DNA of 64,000 nucleotides from Spirochaetaceae bacterium (GTDB lineage: Bacteria > Spirochaetota > Spirochaetia > Treponematales > Rectinemataceae), in the NCBI GenBank assembly GCA_025358255.1, contig JANYKC010000034.1, positions 1-64,000 of the forward strand, given 5' to 3'. The notes under the pieces were generated by a model that was not told where the DNA came from, made no database searches, and saw only the letters and a program-made list of their open reading frames with translations. Of this stretch, positions 35,724 to 43,293 are shown piece after piece (the stretch's first letter is position 1; every line of letters begins with the position of its first letter). The position numbers and the translations under genes are program-made.

Positions 35724-35736
35724 TCGTCCGGGGACG

Positions 35737-35765
35737 AAACCCTTTCATTTCGAGTGAAAGGGTTT
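35737..35765 (+). terminator. Hairpin between the BMP gene and the ATPase gene
   Basis: AAACCCTTTCA and TGAAAGGGTTT form a perfect eleven-pair stem around a seven-base loop, 14 bases after the BMP stop codon. With only a short TTT after it, it is likely an attenuator or stabiliser that keeps binding-protein mRNA in excess of ATPase mRNA. Confidence 0.7.
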
Positions 35766-35915
35766 CTCCCCCGGGCCCCCTCTTCCGAAAGGCCCGACCA
35801 AGGGCACTGCCAATCGAGGCGGATTGAACCGCCAGAAAGAAAGGCCCTTGGATCCCGCAGTCAATGGTGAGAGAATCCAAATGATCGTCTGTCGAAGACA
35901 AGTGGAGCGGATGGC

Positions 35916-37475
35916 ATGAGCAAGACTGCGCAGGAAGTCCTGAAACGCAAGACCGGGCGCGTCGAGATGCGCAACATCGTGAAGTGCTTCCCTGGCGTGC
36001 GGGCCAACTCCCAGGTCTGCTTCGATGTGGACCCGGGCGAGGTGCACGCCCTCCTCGGCGAGAACGGGGCGGGCAAGTCCACCCTCATGCGCCAGCTCTA
36101 TGGCATGTACCGACCCGACGAAGGCGAGATCATCATCGACGGCGTGCCCACCTCATTCCGCTCCCCCGCTGACGCGATCAGTGCCGGCATCGGCATGATC
36201 CACCAGCATTTCATGCTTGTCCCGACGCTGACGGTCGCGCAGAACGTGGCCCTTGGCCAGGCCTCGTCCCGCGGACCGCTGCTCGACCTCAAGGTCGTGA
36301 CCGCGCGCATCATCGAGCTGGCCGAGGAGTACGGCCTCAAGGTGGACCCTGAGGCCTTTGTCTGGCAGCTCTCGGTCGGCGAGCAGCAGCGCATCGAGAT
36401 CCTCAAGGCCCTCTACCGCGGCGCAGGCCTCATCATCCTCGACGAGCCCACCGCCGTCCTCACCCCCCAGGAGGTCGAGGACCTCTTCAAGACCTTCCGG
36501 CGCATGGTGGCCGAAGGCCATTCCCTCATCTTCATCTCCCACAAGCTCAACGAGGTCCTCGCCATCAGCGACCGGATCACGGTGCTGCGGGACGGCAAGG
36601 TCATCGGCACGCGGGCCGCCAAGGACGTGAGCCGCTCCGAGCTCGTGGGCATGATGGTGGGCCGCGAGATAAAGGCCCTCGACCCCCGCCCGCGCGAGGC
36701 CGGCGTCGAGCTGCTTCGGGTCGAGGACCTGCACGCGATGGGCGACCGCGGCATGGAGGCCCTGTGCGGAGTGAGCTTCGCCGTCCGTTCGGGCGAGATA
36801 CTGGGCCTCGCTGGCGTCTCGGGCAACGGACAGCGCGAATTGGACGAATGCCTGGCCGGCATGCGCAAGTCCTCGGGCGGCAAGGTCCTCTACAAGGGGC
36901 GGGACATCTCCCATTGTACCCTCAATGAGAGGGTGGACGCAGGGATGGCCTACATACCGGAAGAGCGGATGCGGGACGGCGCGATACGGGAATTCAGCGT
37001 GCAGGAGAACGTCTTCCTCCACGACCACGAGTCCCCGGAGTTCCGGCATGGCATCTTCCTCGATTTCGCGAAGATGCGCTCCCACGCGGAGGCCCTTGTC
37101 CACGACTTCGCCGTCAAGACGCCGAGCCTGGACACGCCGATCAAGAACCTATCAGGCGGCAACATCCAAAAACTCATCATGGCGCGGGAGCTTTCAAGGA
37201 AGCCCGGATTCCTCGTCGCCGCCCAGCCGACCCGCGGCGTGGACATCGGCGCGAGCGAGTACATCCACCAGCGCCTCCTCGAGCAGCGCGAGGCAGGCAC
37301 CGGCATCCTCCTCGTCTCCGAGGACCTGGACGAGATCATGGGACTCTCCGACCGCATCGCCATCATGTACGAGGGCAGGATCATGGGCATCCTCGACCGG
37401 GGCCAGGCGAGCGTGGAGCAGATCGGCTTCATGATGGCCGGAGTCGAGATGGGAGAGGCCCTGTCGGCCAGGTAG
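35916..37475 (+). CDS. ABC transporter ATP-binding protein with twin cassettes (BMP-type system)
   Basis: Cytoplasmic energising subunit of 519 residues with two ATPase domains (YufO-like). Cassette 1 has GENGAGKSTL (about 48-57), LSVGEQQRIEIL and LIILDEPTAVLTP; cassette 2 has the degenerate GVSGNGQREL instead of a Walker A Lys, and LSGGNIQKLIMAREL, as usual in this family. It completes the importer begun at 32624 and is separated from the BMP gene by 192 bases including a hairpin. Expected cargo is nucleosides or bases. Confidence 0.93.
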   Translation: MSKTAQEVLKRKTGRVEMRNIVKCFPGVRANSQVCFDVDPGEVHALLGENGAGKSTLMRQLYGMYRPDEGEIIIDGVPTSFRSPADAISAGIGMIHQHFMLVPTLTVAQNVALGQASSRGPLLDLKVVTARIIELAEEYGLKVDPEAFVWQLSVGEQQRIEILKALYRGAGLIILDEPTAVLTPQEVEDLFKTFRRMVAEGHSLIFISHKLNEVLAISDRITVLRDGKVIGTRAAKDVSRSELVGMMVGREIKALDPRPREAGVELLRVEDLHAMGDRGMEALCGVSFAVRSGEILGLAGVSGNGQRELDECLAGMRKSSGGKVLYKGRDISHCTLNERVDAGMAYIPEERMRDGAIREFSVQENVFLHDHESPEFRHGIFLDFAKMRSHAEALVHDFAVKTPSLDTPIKNLSGGNIQKLIMARELSRKPGFLVAAQPTRGVDIGASEYIHQRLLEQREAGTGILLVSEDLDEIMGLSDRIAIMYEGRIMGILDRGQASVEQIGFMMAGVEMGEALSAR

Positions 37476-37484
37476 GCGGCGGAC

Positions 37485-37540
37485 CCGGAGGCCGCCGCCG
37501 CCACGGACGCGCGTAGCGACGCGCGTAGCGCGATGGTGGC
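37485..37540. repeat. Short direct repeats between convergent genes
   Basis: Two tandem copies of GACGCGCGTAGC (37506-37529) lie in a GC-rich gap between the ABC ATPase stop and the PEGA-protein stop. No terminator with a T run is evident here. Confidence 0.5.
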
Positions 37541-37544
37541 CGCC

Positions 37545-40238
37545 CTACTTCGAGAAATCCACGTAGACGTAGGGCGTGTAGGCGCTGGTGACCCAGAGGG
37601 AGTTTTCGATCTTCGCCAGGGCCAGGCGGAGCCTCTGCACGCCGGTAAGGTATTCCGAAACCCCCGACAGGGGAAGGGCTACCACGTACATGGACTCCGC
37701 GATCTTGAAAGCCGTCCGCCCGACCGCCAGGTCGATCCATTCAGGGCTTTTCGCCGCGATGCCGATCTTGAATTCCGTCAGGTTTTTCGCGACTCCGTAG
37801 GAGAGGTTCGCGTGGATCTCCCCGCCTCCACCCACATCGAGGAGAAGGGACGATTGGATGCGGTCAGTTATTCCCTTGGGGATGCTCCGCAATGGATTCT
37901 TCCCGTTGAAATCCATCCGCCAGTACAGGAATCTGTCGTCCTTGCACATGTACACGGTCTTGATGCCGTATCTGTCCTCGGCCAGGAAACTGCTGAGCTT
38001 GGTCTCGCAGATAGGGTTGATGCCTTCCCATGAATCGGTCTTGCCATCAAGCTTGATGGTCCTTCTCGGGAGGACGAAAGCGCTGTCCGCCATCTGTCCC
38101 CAGGAGTAGGAGGCATCATCGCCGGGCATGACGAAGACGGAAGTCAGGAAGGGTTTCCCGCCGTCCCGCTCGAAGCGGAGCTGCATGAGGCCCGATTGGA
38201 CCTCGAACCCTGCCAGCGGTGTCGTGCCGACTTCTTCGTCCCGTACAAAGACCCGGTAGCCTTCGGGGACCAGGTTGATGAAGAGGGTGCTCATTTCCTT
38301 GACGAGGTTGAGCGGGATGCTCGCGGCGCTTCCTGGCGCAAGGTTCACCCACTGGGTGTCGCTCTCCTTGAAATAGCGGTCGTTGATGCTGGTCCGCGCC
38401 GTCTTGAAACGGTGGGCTCCCGGGGCGAGGGCGATGTCGATGGGCGTGACAAGGAAATCGGGATTGTCGTCGAGGTAGACCTGCATGCCTGGTGGATCGC
38501 TCGTTATGGCCAGCCGCGCCTTGTCCGGGGGAATGCCGGCTCCTTCCTTGGACTTCAATTCGAAGGCCGGGAGGCCGAGCCTGAGGTAGACTATCCTTGC
38601 GCCTTTGGGCAGGGATAACTTCCTTTCGCTGCCGCCCCCGCCGCCCCCGCCGCCCTCCACGTTGAGCCTCGCTTCCCCCACAAGAGCGGGGAGCCTTCGT
38701 GGCCCCACCGTGGCCTTGCCGCCGGCGCCAGGGCTTGCGCCGCCGGCGGCAAGCCCTGCAGGGTCGGGGGCGAGGCTGACCAAGGCAGCCGGGTCCGACG
38801 GCAGGAGGATTATGCCTTCCCCTCCAGATTGTCGTAATTGGTAGAAAGTCGCCGCCGCCTCCATCCTCTTTCCGAAGATGGCGGCGGCTTTCGCCGGGCC
38901 GTCTTTCCCCACCGTGGCGATCTCCCTGAGCGCGGAGACGGCTGAGGCGTAACGCGCCGGGGACTCCTGTGGGAGGTATCGGGAGAAGTCCAGGATGCTC
39001 TCCAGGGAGGCCATGGCCTCCTCGAGGCGGCCCGCCGCGAGCTGGTTGGCCGCTCGGAGCTCGAGGAGGGTCGCGAGCAGCTCGGCGTTGCCCTTGGTCG
39101 CCGAACGTATGGCCTCTGGATCGGGGAAGTTCCGGGCGGTCAGCCAGGCGGCCAGGCTTGGGTCGAGCAGCTCCGAGGAGGGCGCCCAGGCCCCCGCCAT
39201 GATCTCGAGGCGGTTGCGCATGACCGCCCATTCGCCCGAAAGCTGCCGGGCGCGATTTTGGTAGGCAAGGACGGCGGCGCTCCAGCTCGTGTCCCGGGTC
39301 ATCGCCAGGTAGTCCTCGACGTACGCGTCGGTCGCCTTCATCGCCTCGGGGCTCTCCCATGATGAGCGCACTTCCGCCTCGACGCCTTCCAGGCGGAGCC
39401 TTTCCATCTCGGTGAGGGCGGGCACGGCAAAGGAGACCTGCACGACTTCCCCTTCCGTTATTGCGATTTTTTGGTGGGCGAGCTCCAGCTCGCCCAAGAG
39501 GCGGCGCTGCGAGACCGTGACGGTGTGGCTGCCGTTGAGGACCATGTCGAGCGACGCGATGTCGGTGCCGGCCTCCACGCCGTCGAGGAGGACGCGGTAG
39601 CTGCCCTTTTCCCCGCCCGCCCGGAAGACCAGGCGGCCGAAACCGATATGCCTCCCCGTGGCCTCATTGAGCACCGTGGCGATGAGCTCGTCGGAAGCGT
39701 CGAATACCTCGAGTGGACGCACTTCCTCGGATTGCCGGGCTATGGAGATCCGGCCCTTTGCCCGGTCGAAGAGGGAGAGCCCGCAGACTAGGCTTCCCGC
39801 CCGGCCGCCGCGGATCTCCCCGAACATGACATAGTCGGCATTGTGGGATTCAGCCCATGCCCGCAAGGCGTCAAGGTCCCGTCCGATCGCGGAACCATCT
39901 GGCGGCACGAGTTCGTAGAGGGCAAGCTGGCGCAGGGTGAGGAGGAGGGTCTGGGTCGCTGCCGCGCATGCGGCGTCCGCGGTCGCCACACCGGTTTCGT
40001 TCCTGACGGGAAATACCGAGAGATGGGACTTCGCGACAGTAGTCGCGTTCGCGACAGTAGTCGCGTTCGCGACAGGAGTCGCGTTCGCGGCGGGAGTCGC
40101 GTTCGTGGCGGGAGTCGCGTTCGTGGCGGGAAGAGCTGCCGGACCGGCGGCGAATGCCGCGGAGGCGGAAAAATGGAGAAAGAGGAGAATCAGGAGGACC
40201 GCTTTTCGGCCAAGCATCCCGTAAAAAGAATAATGCAT
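37545..40238 (-). CDS. Large secreted PEGA-domain protein
   Basis: An 897-residue exported protein. Start ATG follows GAGGAGG by five bases; a signal peptide covers about residues 1-31. Next comes a repeat of six-residue units of the type ATNATP/ATTVAN (about 34-68), then a TolB/CsgG-like N-terminal domain (about 70-180), a helical segment, a Gly-rich stretch near 530-540, PEGA-like beta domains (about 590-720), and a C-terminal beta region beginning 'KLDGKTDSWEGI' near 735. This architecture is familiar from treponemes, where PEGA domains are thought to contact the cell surface. Its job is unknown. It stands alone on the minus strand. Confidence 0.82.
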   Translation of the reverse strand: MHYSFYGMLGRKAVLLILLFLHFSASAAFAAGPAALPATNATPATNATPAANATPVANATTVANATTVAKSHLSVFPVRNETGVATADAACAAATQTLLLTLRQLALYELVPPDGSAIGRDLDALRAWAESHNADYVMFGEIRGGRAGSLVCGLSLFDRAKGRISIARQSEEVRPLEVFDASDELIATVLNEATGRHIGFGRLVFRAGGEKGSYRVLLDGVEAGTDIASLDMVLNGSHTVTVSQRRLLGELELAHQKIAITEGEVVQVSFAVPALTEMERLRLEGVEAEVRSSWESPEAMKATDAYVEDYLAMTRDTSWSAAVLAYQNRARQLSGEWAVMRNRLEIMAGAWAPSSELLDPSLAAWLTARNFPDPEAIRSATKGNAELLATLLELRAANQLAAGRLEEAMASLESILDFSRYLPQESPARYASAVSALREIATVGKDGPAKAAAIFGKRMEAAATFYQLRQSGGEGIILLPSDPAALVSLAPDPAGLAAGGASPGAGGKATVGPRRLPALVGEARLNVEGGGGGGGGSERKLSLPKGARIVYLRLGLPAFELKSKEGAGIPPDKARLAITSDPPGMQVYLDDNPDFLVTPIDIALAPGAHRFKTARTSINDRYFKESDTQWVNLAPGSAASIPLNLVKEMSTLFINLVPEGYRVFVRDEEVGTTPLAGFEVQSGLMQLRFERDGGKPFLTSVFVMPGDDASYSWGQMADSAFVLPRRTIKLDGKTDSWEGINPICETKLSSFLAEDRYGIKTVYMCKDDRFLYWRMDFNGKNPLRSIPKGITDRIQSSLLLDVGGGGEIHANLSYGVAKNLTEFKIGIAAKSPEWIDLAVGRTAFKIAESMYVVALPLSGVSEYLTGVQRLRLALAKIENSLWVTSAYTPYVYVDFSK
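40033..40122. repeat. 18-bp tandem repeat after the signal peptide of the PEGA protein
   Basis: Five copies of a unit like GCGACAGTAGTCGCGTTC, coding six-residue units rich in Ala, Thr, Asn and Val on the minus strand. It lies between the signal peptide and the first folded domain. Base changes are shared in a gradient from one end to the other, the usual look of stepwise duplication. Confidence 0.85.
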
Positions 40239-40305
40239 TTATTCCTCCTCTAGGGTCGGATGCTAGCTTTGGCTGGACCTGGCGTCAATGCCGCAGGAGC
40301 ATCCC

Positions 40306-40359
40306 AGCGACGGGCCAGACTCATGGGAGAGCACCCGATGTTATGTTGCCGGGTCAGTA
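40306..40359. mobile_element. Half copy of the MITE-like element
   Basis: These 54 bases match 12909-12962 at 50 positions, from the centre of the palindrome through the right terminal repeat GTTGCCGGGTCAG (40345-40357) and the TA that follows. The left half is missing. It joins exactly to the truncated end of a DUF1848 gene remnant. Confidence 0.75.
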
Positions 40360-40615
40360 TGTCGATCCCGGCCGCGCAACCGCACTTGGAACGCTGCTTC
40401 CTGTCCCTCGCCAGCGGGAAAGGATAGCCTAAGATTCGCGAGACAAGGCTTCCATCTACGCAGGAGGCTTTTCCGATGCCGGGGCTGGCCAAGTCATAGG
40501 GCTCGGCGCAGGCGACCATTTCAAGCCAGTGCCTGCGCGCTTCCTGGGCAAGGACGCCGGGGACGAAAGTCTCCCTCGAGCGCCCGGCGCGCACGGAATC
40601 CACGTTGATGGTCAT
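40358..40615 (-). pseudogene. C-terminal remnant of a DUF1848 family protein
   Basis: The minus strand codes HWLEMVACAEPYDLASPGI, KASCVDGSLVSRILGY and QRSKCGCAAGIDI, which match the C-terminal part of DUF1848 proteins just before their final Cys-rich cluster (normally CGC..S.DIG.Y.TC.HGC). The coding match stops at IDI, exactly where the terminal repeat of the MITE-like element begins, so the last Cys cluster is lost. The N-terminal two thirds of the usual 300 residues are also missing. Confidence 0.7.
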
Positions 40616-40661
40616 CAGCTTCGCTGATCTTCCCTCCCGATTGGCGGTGCTGGAACGAATC

Positions 40662-41129
40662 CTAAAGGGACAGGTGGAATTGCCGCACGAAATCCTCGCT
40701 GGAGCCCCGTGATGCGACAATGACCAATTGCCTCCTTTCATCGAAAGCGAGGACAGGGCCGAGGTTCACGTTCTCGAGGATCCTGAAAAGTTATTGGGCA
40801 TCGTGGGGAAAAAGCCGGCCCTCGTCCTCGTTGAGGAGGAGGGTACGGTTCACTTCCGGGGCGAGCTCTCCCGGGAGGCGGTTTTTTCCCGGCGCGCCTA
40901 TCCGCGCCACGGTGGGCCAGGGCCATGATGACCGCATCGATGGACAGGGAAAGGCAGAATATGGCAACACCCTGGAGGGCTGAAAAGAGGCGCTCAATCC
41001 CGGCGGCGACCAGCGCAAGGAAGCCGGGGAGGAGGAGGATGATCGGCAGGATGGCAGGTCACGGAAAATGATGTTGCTTGATAACCTGCCCCTGCCGATG
41101 ATTTGATGCCGGTGGCGAAGTAAAGGCAA
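40662..41129 (-). pseudogene. Decayed small membrane-protein gene
   Basis: One minus-strand frame codes hydrophobic text ILPIILLLPGFLALVAAG and FSALQGVAIFCLSLS (about 41054 down to 40950). After a frameshift near 40900 the next frame codes PEVNRTLLLNEDEGRLF, stops at TAA (40791-40793) and continues in frame with NVNLGPVLAFDERRQLVIV to a TAG at 40662-40664. Two lesions in one short gene make it a pseudogene. I do not recognise the family. Confidence 0.5.
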
Positions 41130-41230
41130 TCCGGCCTTGCCCTGTGCGTTTCCGAAAACCTTTTCGGGGATTCACTATCGCCGGGGACGCCTTTTGCCCC
41201 TTGCGCCCAGCCACCATCCAATTTAGGCTT

Positions 41231-41258
41231 TTGCGTTCCCATAGAGCGATTTTATAAC
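41231..41258 (+). promoter_or_regulatory. Sigma-70-like promoter
   Basis: TTGCGT, 16-base spacer, TATAAC, 48 bases before the first possible start of the small secreted-protein gene downstream. Confidence 0.6.
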
Positions 41259-41305
41259 CCTGGGGGCTAGCGCAAGCTTTCAAAGGATTGGATAGTTAAG
41301 CAAAA

Positions 41306-41722
41306 GTGAAGGAGCCCATTACGAAAAAGCCCATGTTCCCGTGGATGATGACGGTGATGTTGGTCTTGGCCGCTTTTCCTCTTGGCGCCCAGGGTCAGGT
41401 TAGAAAGATTCGATGTTCCTTTGATGACTCCAATTTCACCCTTTCCTACAATACCGCCAGCAGGGTCCTCATTGCTTATCGCAGTCTGGACAGGTACGGC
41501 AACGTCATCGAATCGGTGGAGGGGAACACCGAGATGAGGAATGCCGGGTTTTCCCTCCTTGCAGGCGATTTTTCAGGCTATACCACCATCATCAAGCGGC
41601 AGACCAATTCCGGCATCACGATGTACAACTTCACCGCGGGCGGCAGCGGAGACCTGGAGATCATGCTCTTCCAGACCGGGCAGGACCTGAGATACCCCTT
41701 GCAGTGGACGATCCTGGAGTGA
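41306..41722 (+). CDS. Small secreted protein, function unknown; start codon abnormal
   Basis: Up to 138 residues with a signal peptide ending near LGAQG and a beta-rich mature domain. Its C-terminal block 'GFSLLAGDFSG..T.I.R...SG....NF.AGGSGD.EIML' resembles the C-terminus of the protein at 59283-60668. The given start is a GTG with no ribosome-binding site. The real Shine-Dalgarno AAGGAG (41310-41315) points instead to ACG AAA AAG at 41322, which looks like a signal-peptide start ATGAAAAAG with ATG changed to ACG; the first normal ATG (41333) would lose the two lysines. A promoter precedes it and a strong terminator follows, so it is a single-gene transcript. Confidence 0.7.
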   Translation: MKEPITKKPMFPWMMTVMLVLAAFPLGAQGQVRKIRCSFDDSNFTLSYNTASRVLIAYRSLDRYGNVIESVEGNTEMRNAGFSLLAGDFSGYTTIIKRQTNSGITMYNFTAGGSGDLEIMLFQTGQDLRYPLQWTILE

Positions 41723-41753
41723 GCTAGGACCCAAGGGCAGATAGCTCACTTCG

Positions 41754-41790
41754 AAAAAGGCAGCCCGCGACAAGGGCTGTCTTTTTTCTT
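41754..41790 (+). terminator. Strong Rho-independent terminator
   Basis: AAAAAGGCAGCCC pairs with GGGCTGTCTTTTTT around a seven-base loop, with a T run. It closes the small secreted-protein gene and could act on both strands. Confidence 0.88.
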
Positions 41791-41868
41791 GACTTGGCCA
41801 TGAGCCGATTGCCGGATCAGTTGGCGCGGTCATCCGAATGCGGGAATGGCCGGACGGACTCGAGCATG

Positions 41869-41900
41869 AAAAAGCCCGCCCCCTTTCGGGAGCGGGCCTT
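41869..41900 (-). terminator. Terminator of the FN3-lipoprotein operon
   Basis: On the minus strand GCCCGCTCCC pairs with GGGGGCGGGC around GAAA and is followed by TTTTT. It lies 18 bases after the stop codon of the lipoprotein gene that ends at 41918. Confidence 0.88.
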
Positions 41901-41917
41901 GCCGTTCGCGGGCTTCG

Positions 41918-43282
41918 TCAGTTGCTTAAACTGATCGCCAGGTTGTAGGTTCCGCCCACCTGCGGGAAGTACATCGCGGCGTTGTTTCCCATGACATCGA
42001 CGCCAACCTTGTAATACCCCGGGTACAGATAGGTAGTGAAGTACTTGGAGCCGCCTATGGTTCCGGATTGGTTGACCCAGAAAGAGCTGCTGTCCTGCTG
42101 GATGTTGTTGTAGTAGTCGACTACTCCAATCTCGCCGGACGCGATGAAGTCGACTTCAGTGAAGTTGAACGTGTAGTTCGCGCCAGTGGACACATAGAAG
42201 TAATACCAGTCAGGGTCATAGGCCTTGGCATCGATGACGAGTGGCGAGGTGGGGGACAGGTCGCCGGCATAGGAGGGGTTGTTGATGTCATCGTTCTCCG
42301 AGCCGTAGTTGTACTCGAAGCTGTCATCGGTTAGTGCTTGCGTATCGCAGTTGACCACGACGGAATCGTAGGAGGATCCGCCTATAGGTACGCCATTGCC
42401 TTCGATGAGGATGTATCCGAGATAGACGGCCTTTCCTGGCGTCAATCCTGTGGAGATCGTCACCTTCGATGACAATCCCGAGCCCGTGAATGTGGGGCTC
42501 AAGGCGTAGCCGCCAAGCTGGCCGCCGTTCTCGTCGAAGAGCCCGGCAAAGACGTAGGCGTTGGGATCGTTATATCCATAGGCCTGCGGATCGATGCTGA
42601 AGGTGACCGTGTTTCCATAAGGAACGGCCAGGTGATACCAGCGCTCGCCACCGATCACGGTGAAGGTTCCGCTGCTTCCATAGCCCGTATAGCTCGAGGT
42701 GCGTAGCCTATAGCCGTCCGCCAAATAATCGGATCCACGGTACCAGTAATCCTCGCCGATGTTCGAGTTGGAATAGGCGTTCGTATAGATGGCGTTGTAG
42801 GGCGCCAAGGTTATGTACACGTCATAGCTCATGCTGCCTGCGGGGATGGTGAAGCTCGAACTCCCCGAGACCGCGTAGCTCCAGCTCGACAATCCGGTGT
42901 TGTAGCCATTTACCGTGATGGTGTAGCTGTCACCCGCGACGAGGCTGACAGTTGTCAGCGTGCTGTTCCCGCCGCCCGGGCTCGGGCTGGCGACCGTCAC
43001 ATCGGCAGGATAGGTCCATACGCCGGTCGTGGTGTCATTGACCGTGATGCTATAGCGGTCCAGGAGCATCATGGCCTTGCTAGAGGAGGTCTTGGTGGCG
43101 CCGGCGCTCAGGTTGGACAGGGCGGTGGCAAGTCCCGGGTTGATGGACGGGAAGCTGAGATTGACCGGTATTGTCTTGGCCGTCGCGGCAGGGGCCGCGA
43201 CCTGGCCACAGGAGGCCAGCATCAGCCCGAGCGCGACGAGAGAGGCAATGACCGCGACGCTGATATAAGGTTTCTTCATCAT
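41918..43282 (-). CDS. Lipoprotein with beta-sandwich repeats, function unknown
   Basis: A 454-residue lipoprotein: signal segment MMKKPYISV... ending LMLASCGQ (Cys near 25). The mature part is rich in Tyr, Ser, Gly and Asn and poor in Lys and Arg, with two similar halves each containing a 'W/Y-Y-x-F/L' core such as GGERWYHLAVPYG (about 205-217) and YDPDWYYFYVSTG (about 355-367), as in pre-peptidase C-terminal-like beta domains; that reading is an inference. GGGAGGG precedes the double ATG. It follows the FN3 lipoprotein gene by 11 bases, so the two are made together and may act together at the cell surface. Confidence 0.8.
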   Translation of the reverse strand: MMKKPYISVAVIASLVALGLMLASCGQVAAPAATAKTIPVNLSFPSINPGLATALSNLSAGATKTSSSKAMMLLDRYSITVNDTTTGVWTYPADVTVASPSPGGGNSTLTTVSLVAGDSYTITVNGYNTGLSSWSYAVSGSSSFTIPAGSMSYDVYITLAPYNAIYTNAYSNSNIGEDYWYRGSDYLADGYRLRTSSYTGYGSSGTFTVIGGERWYHLAVPYGNTVTFSIDPQAYGYNDPNAYVFAGLFDENGGQLGGYALSPTFTGSGLSSKVTISTGLTPGKAVYLGYILIEGNGVPIGGSSYDSVVVNCDTQALTDDSFEYNYGSENDDINNPSYAGDLSPTSPLVIDAKAYDPDWYYFYVSTGANYTFNFTEVDFIASGEIGVVDYYNNIQQDSSSFWVNQSGTIGGSKYFTTYLYPGYYKVGVDVMGNNAAMYFPQVGGTYNLAISLSN

Positions 43283-43293
43283 TGATCCCTCCC

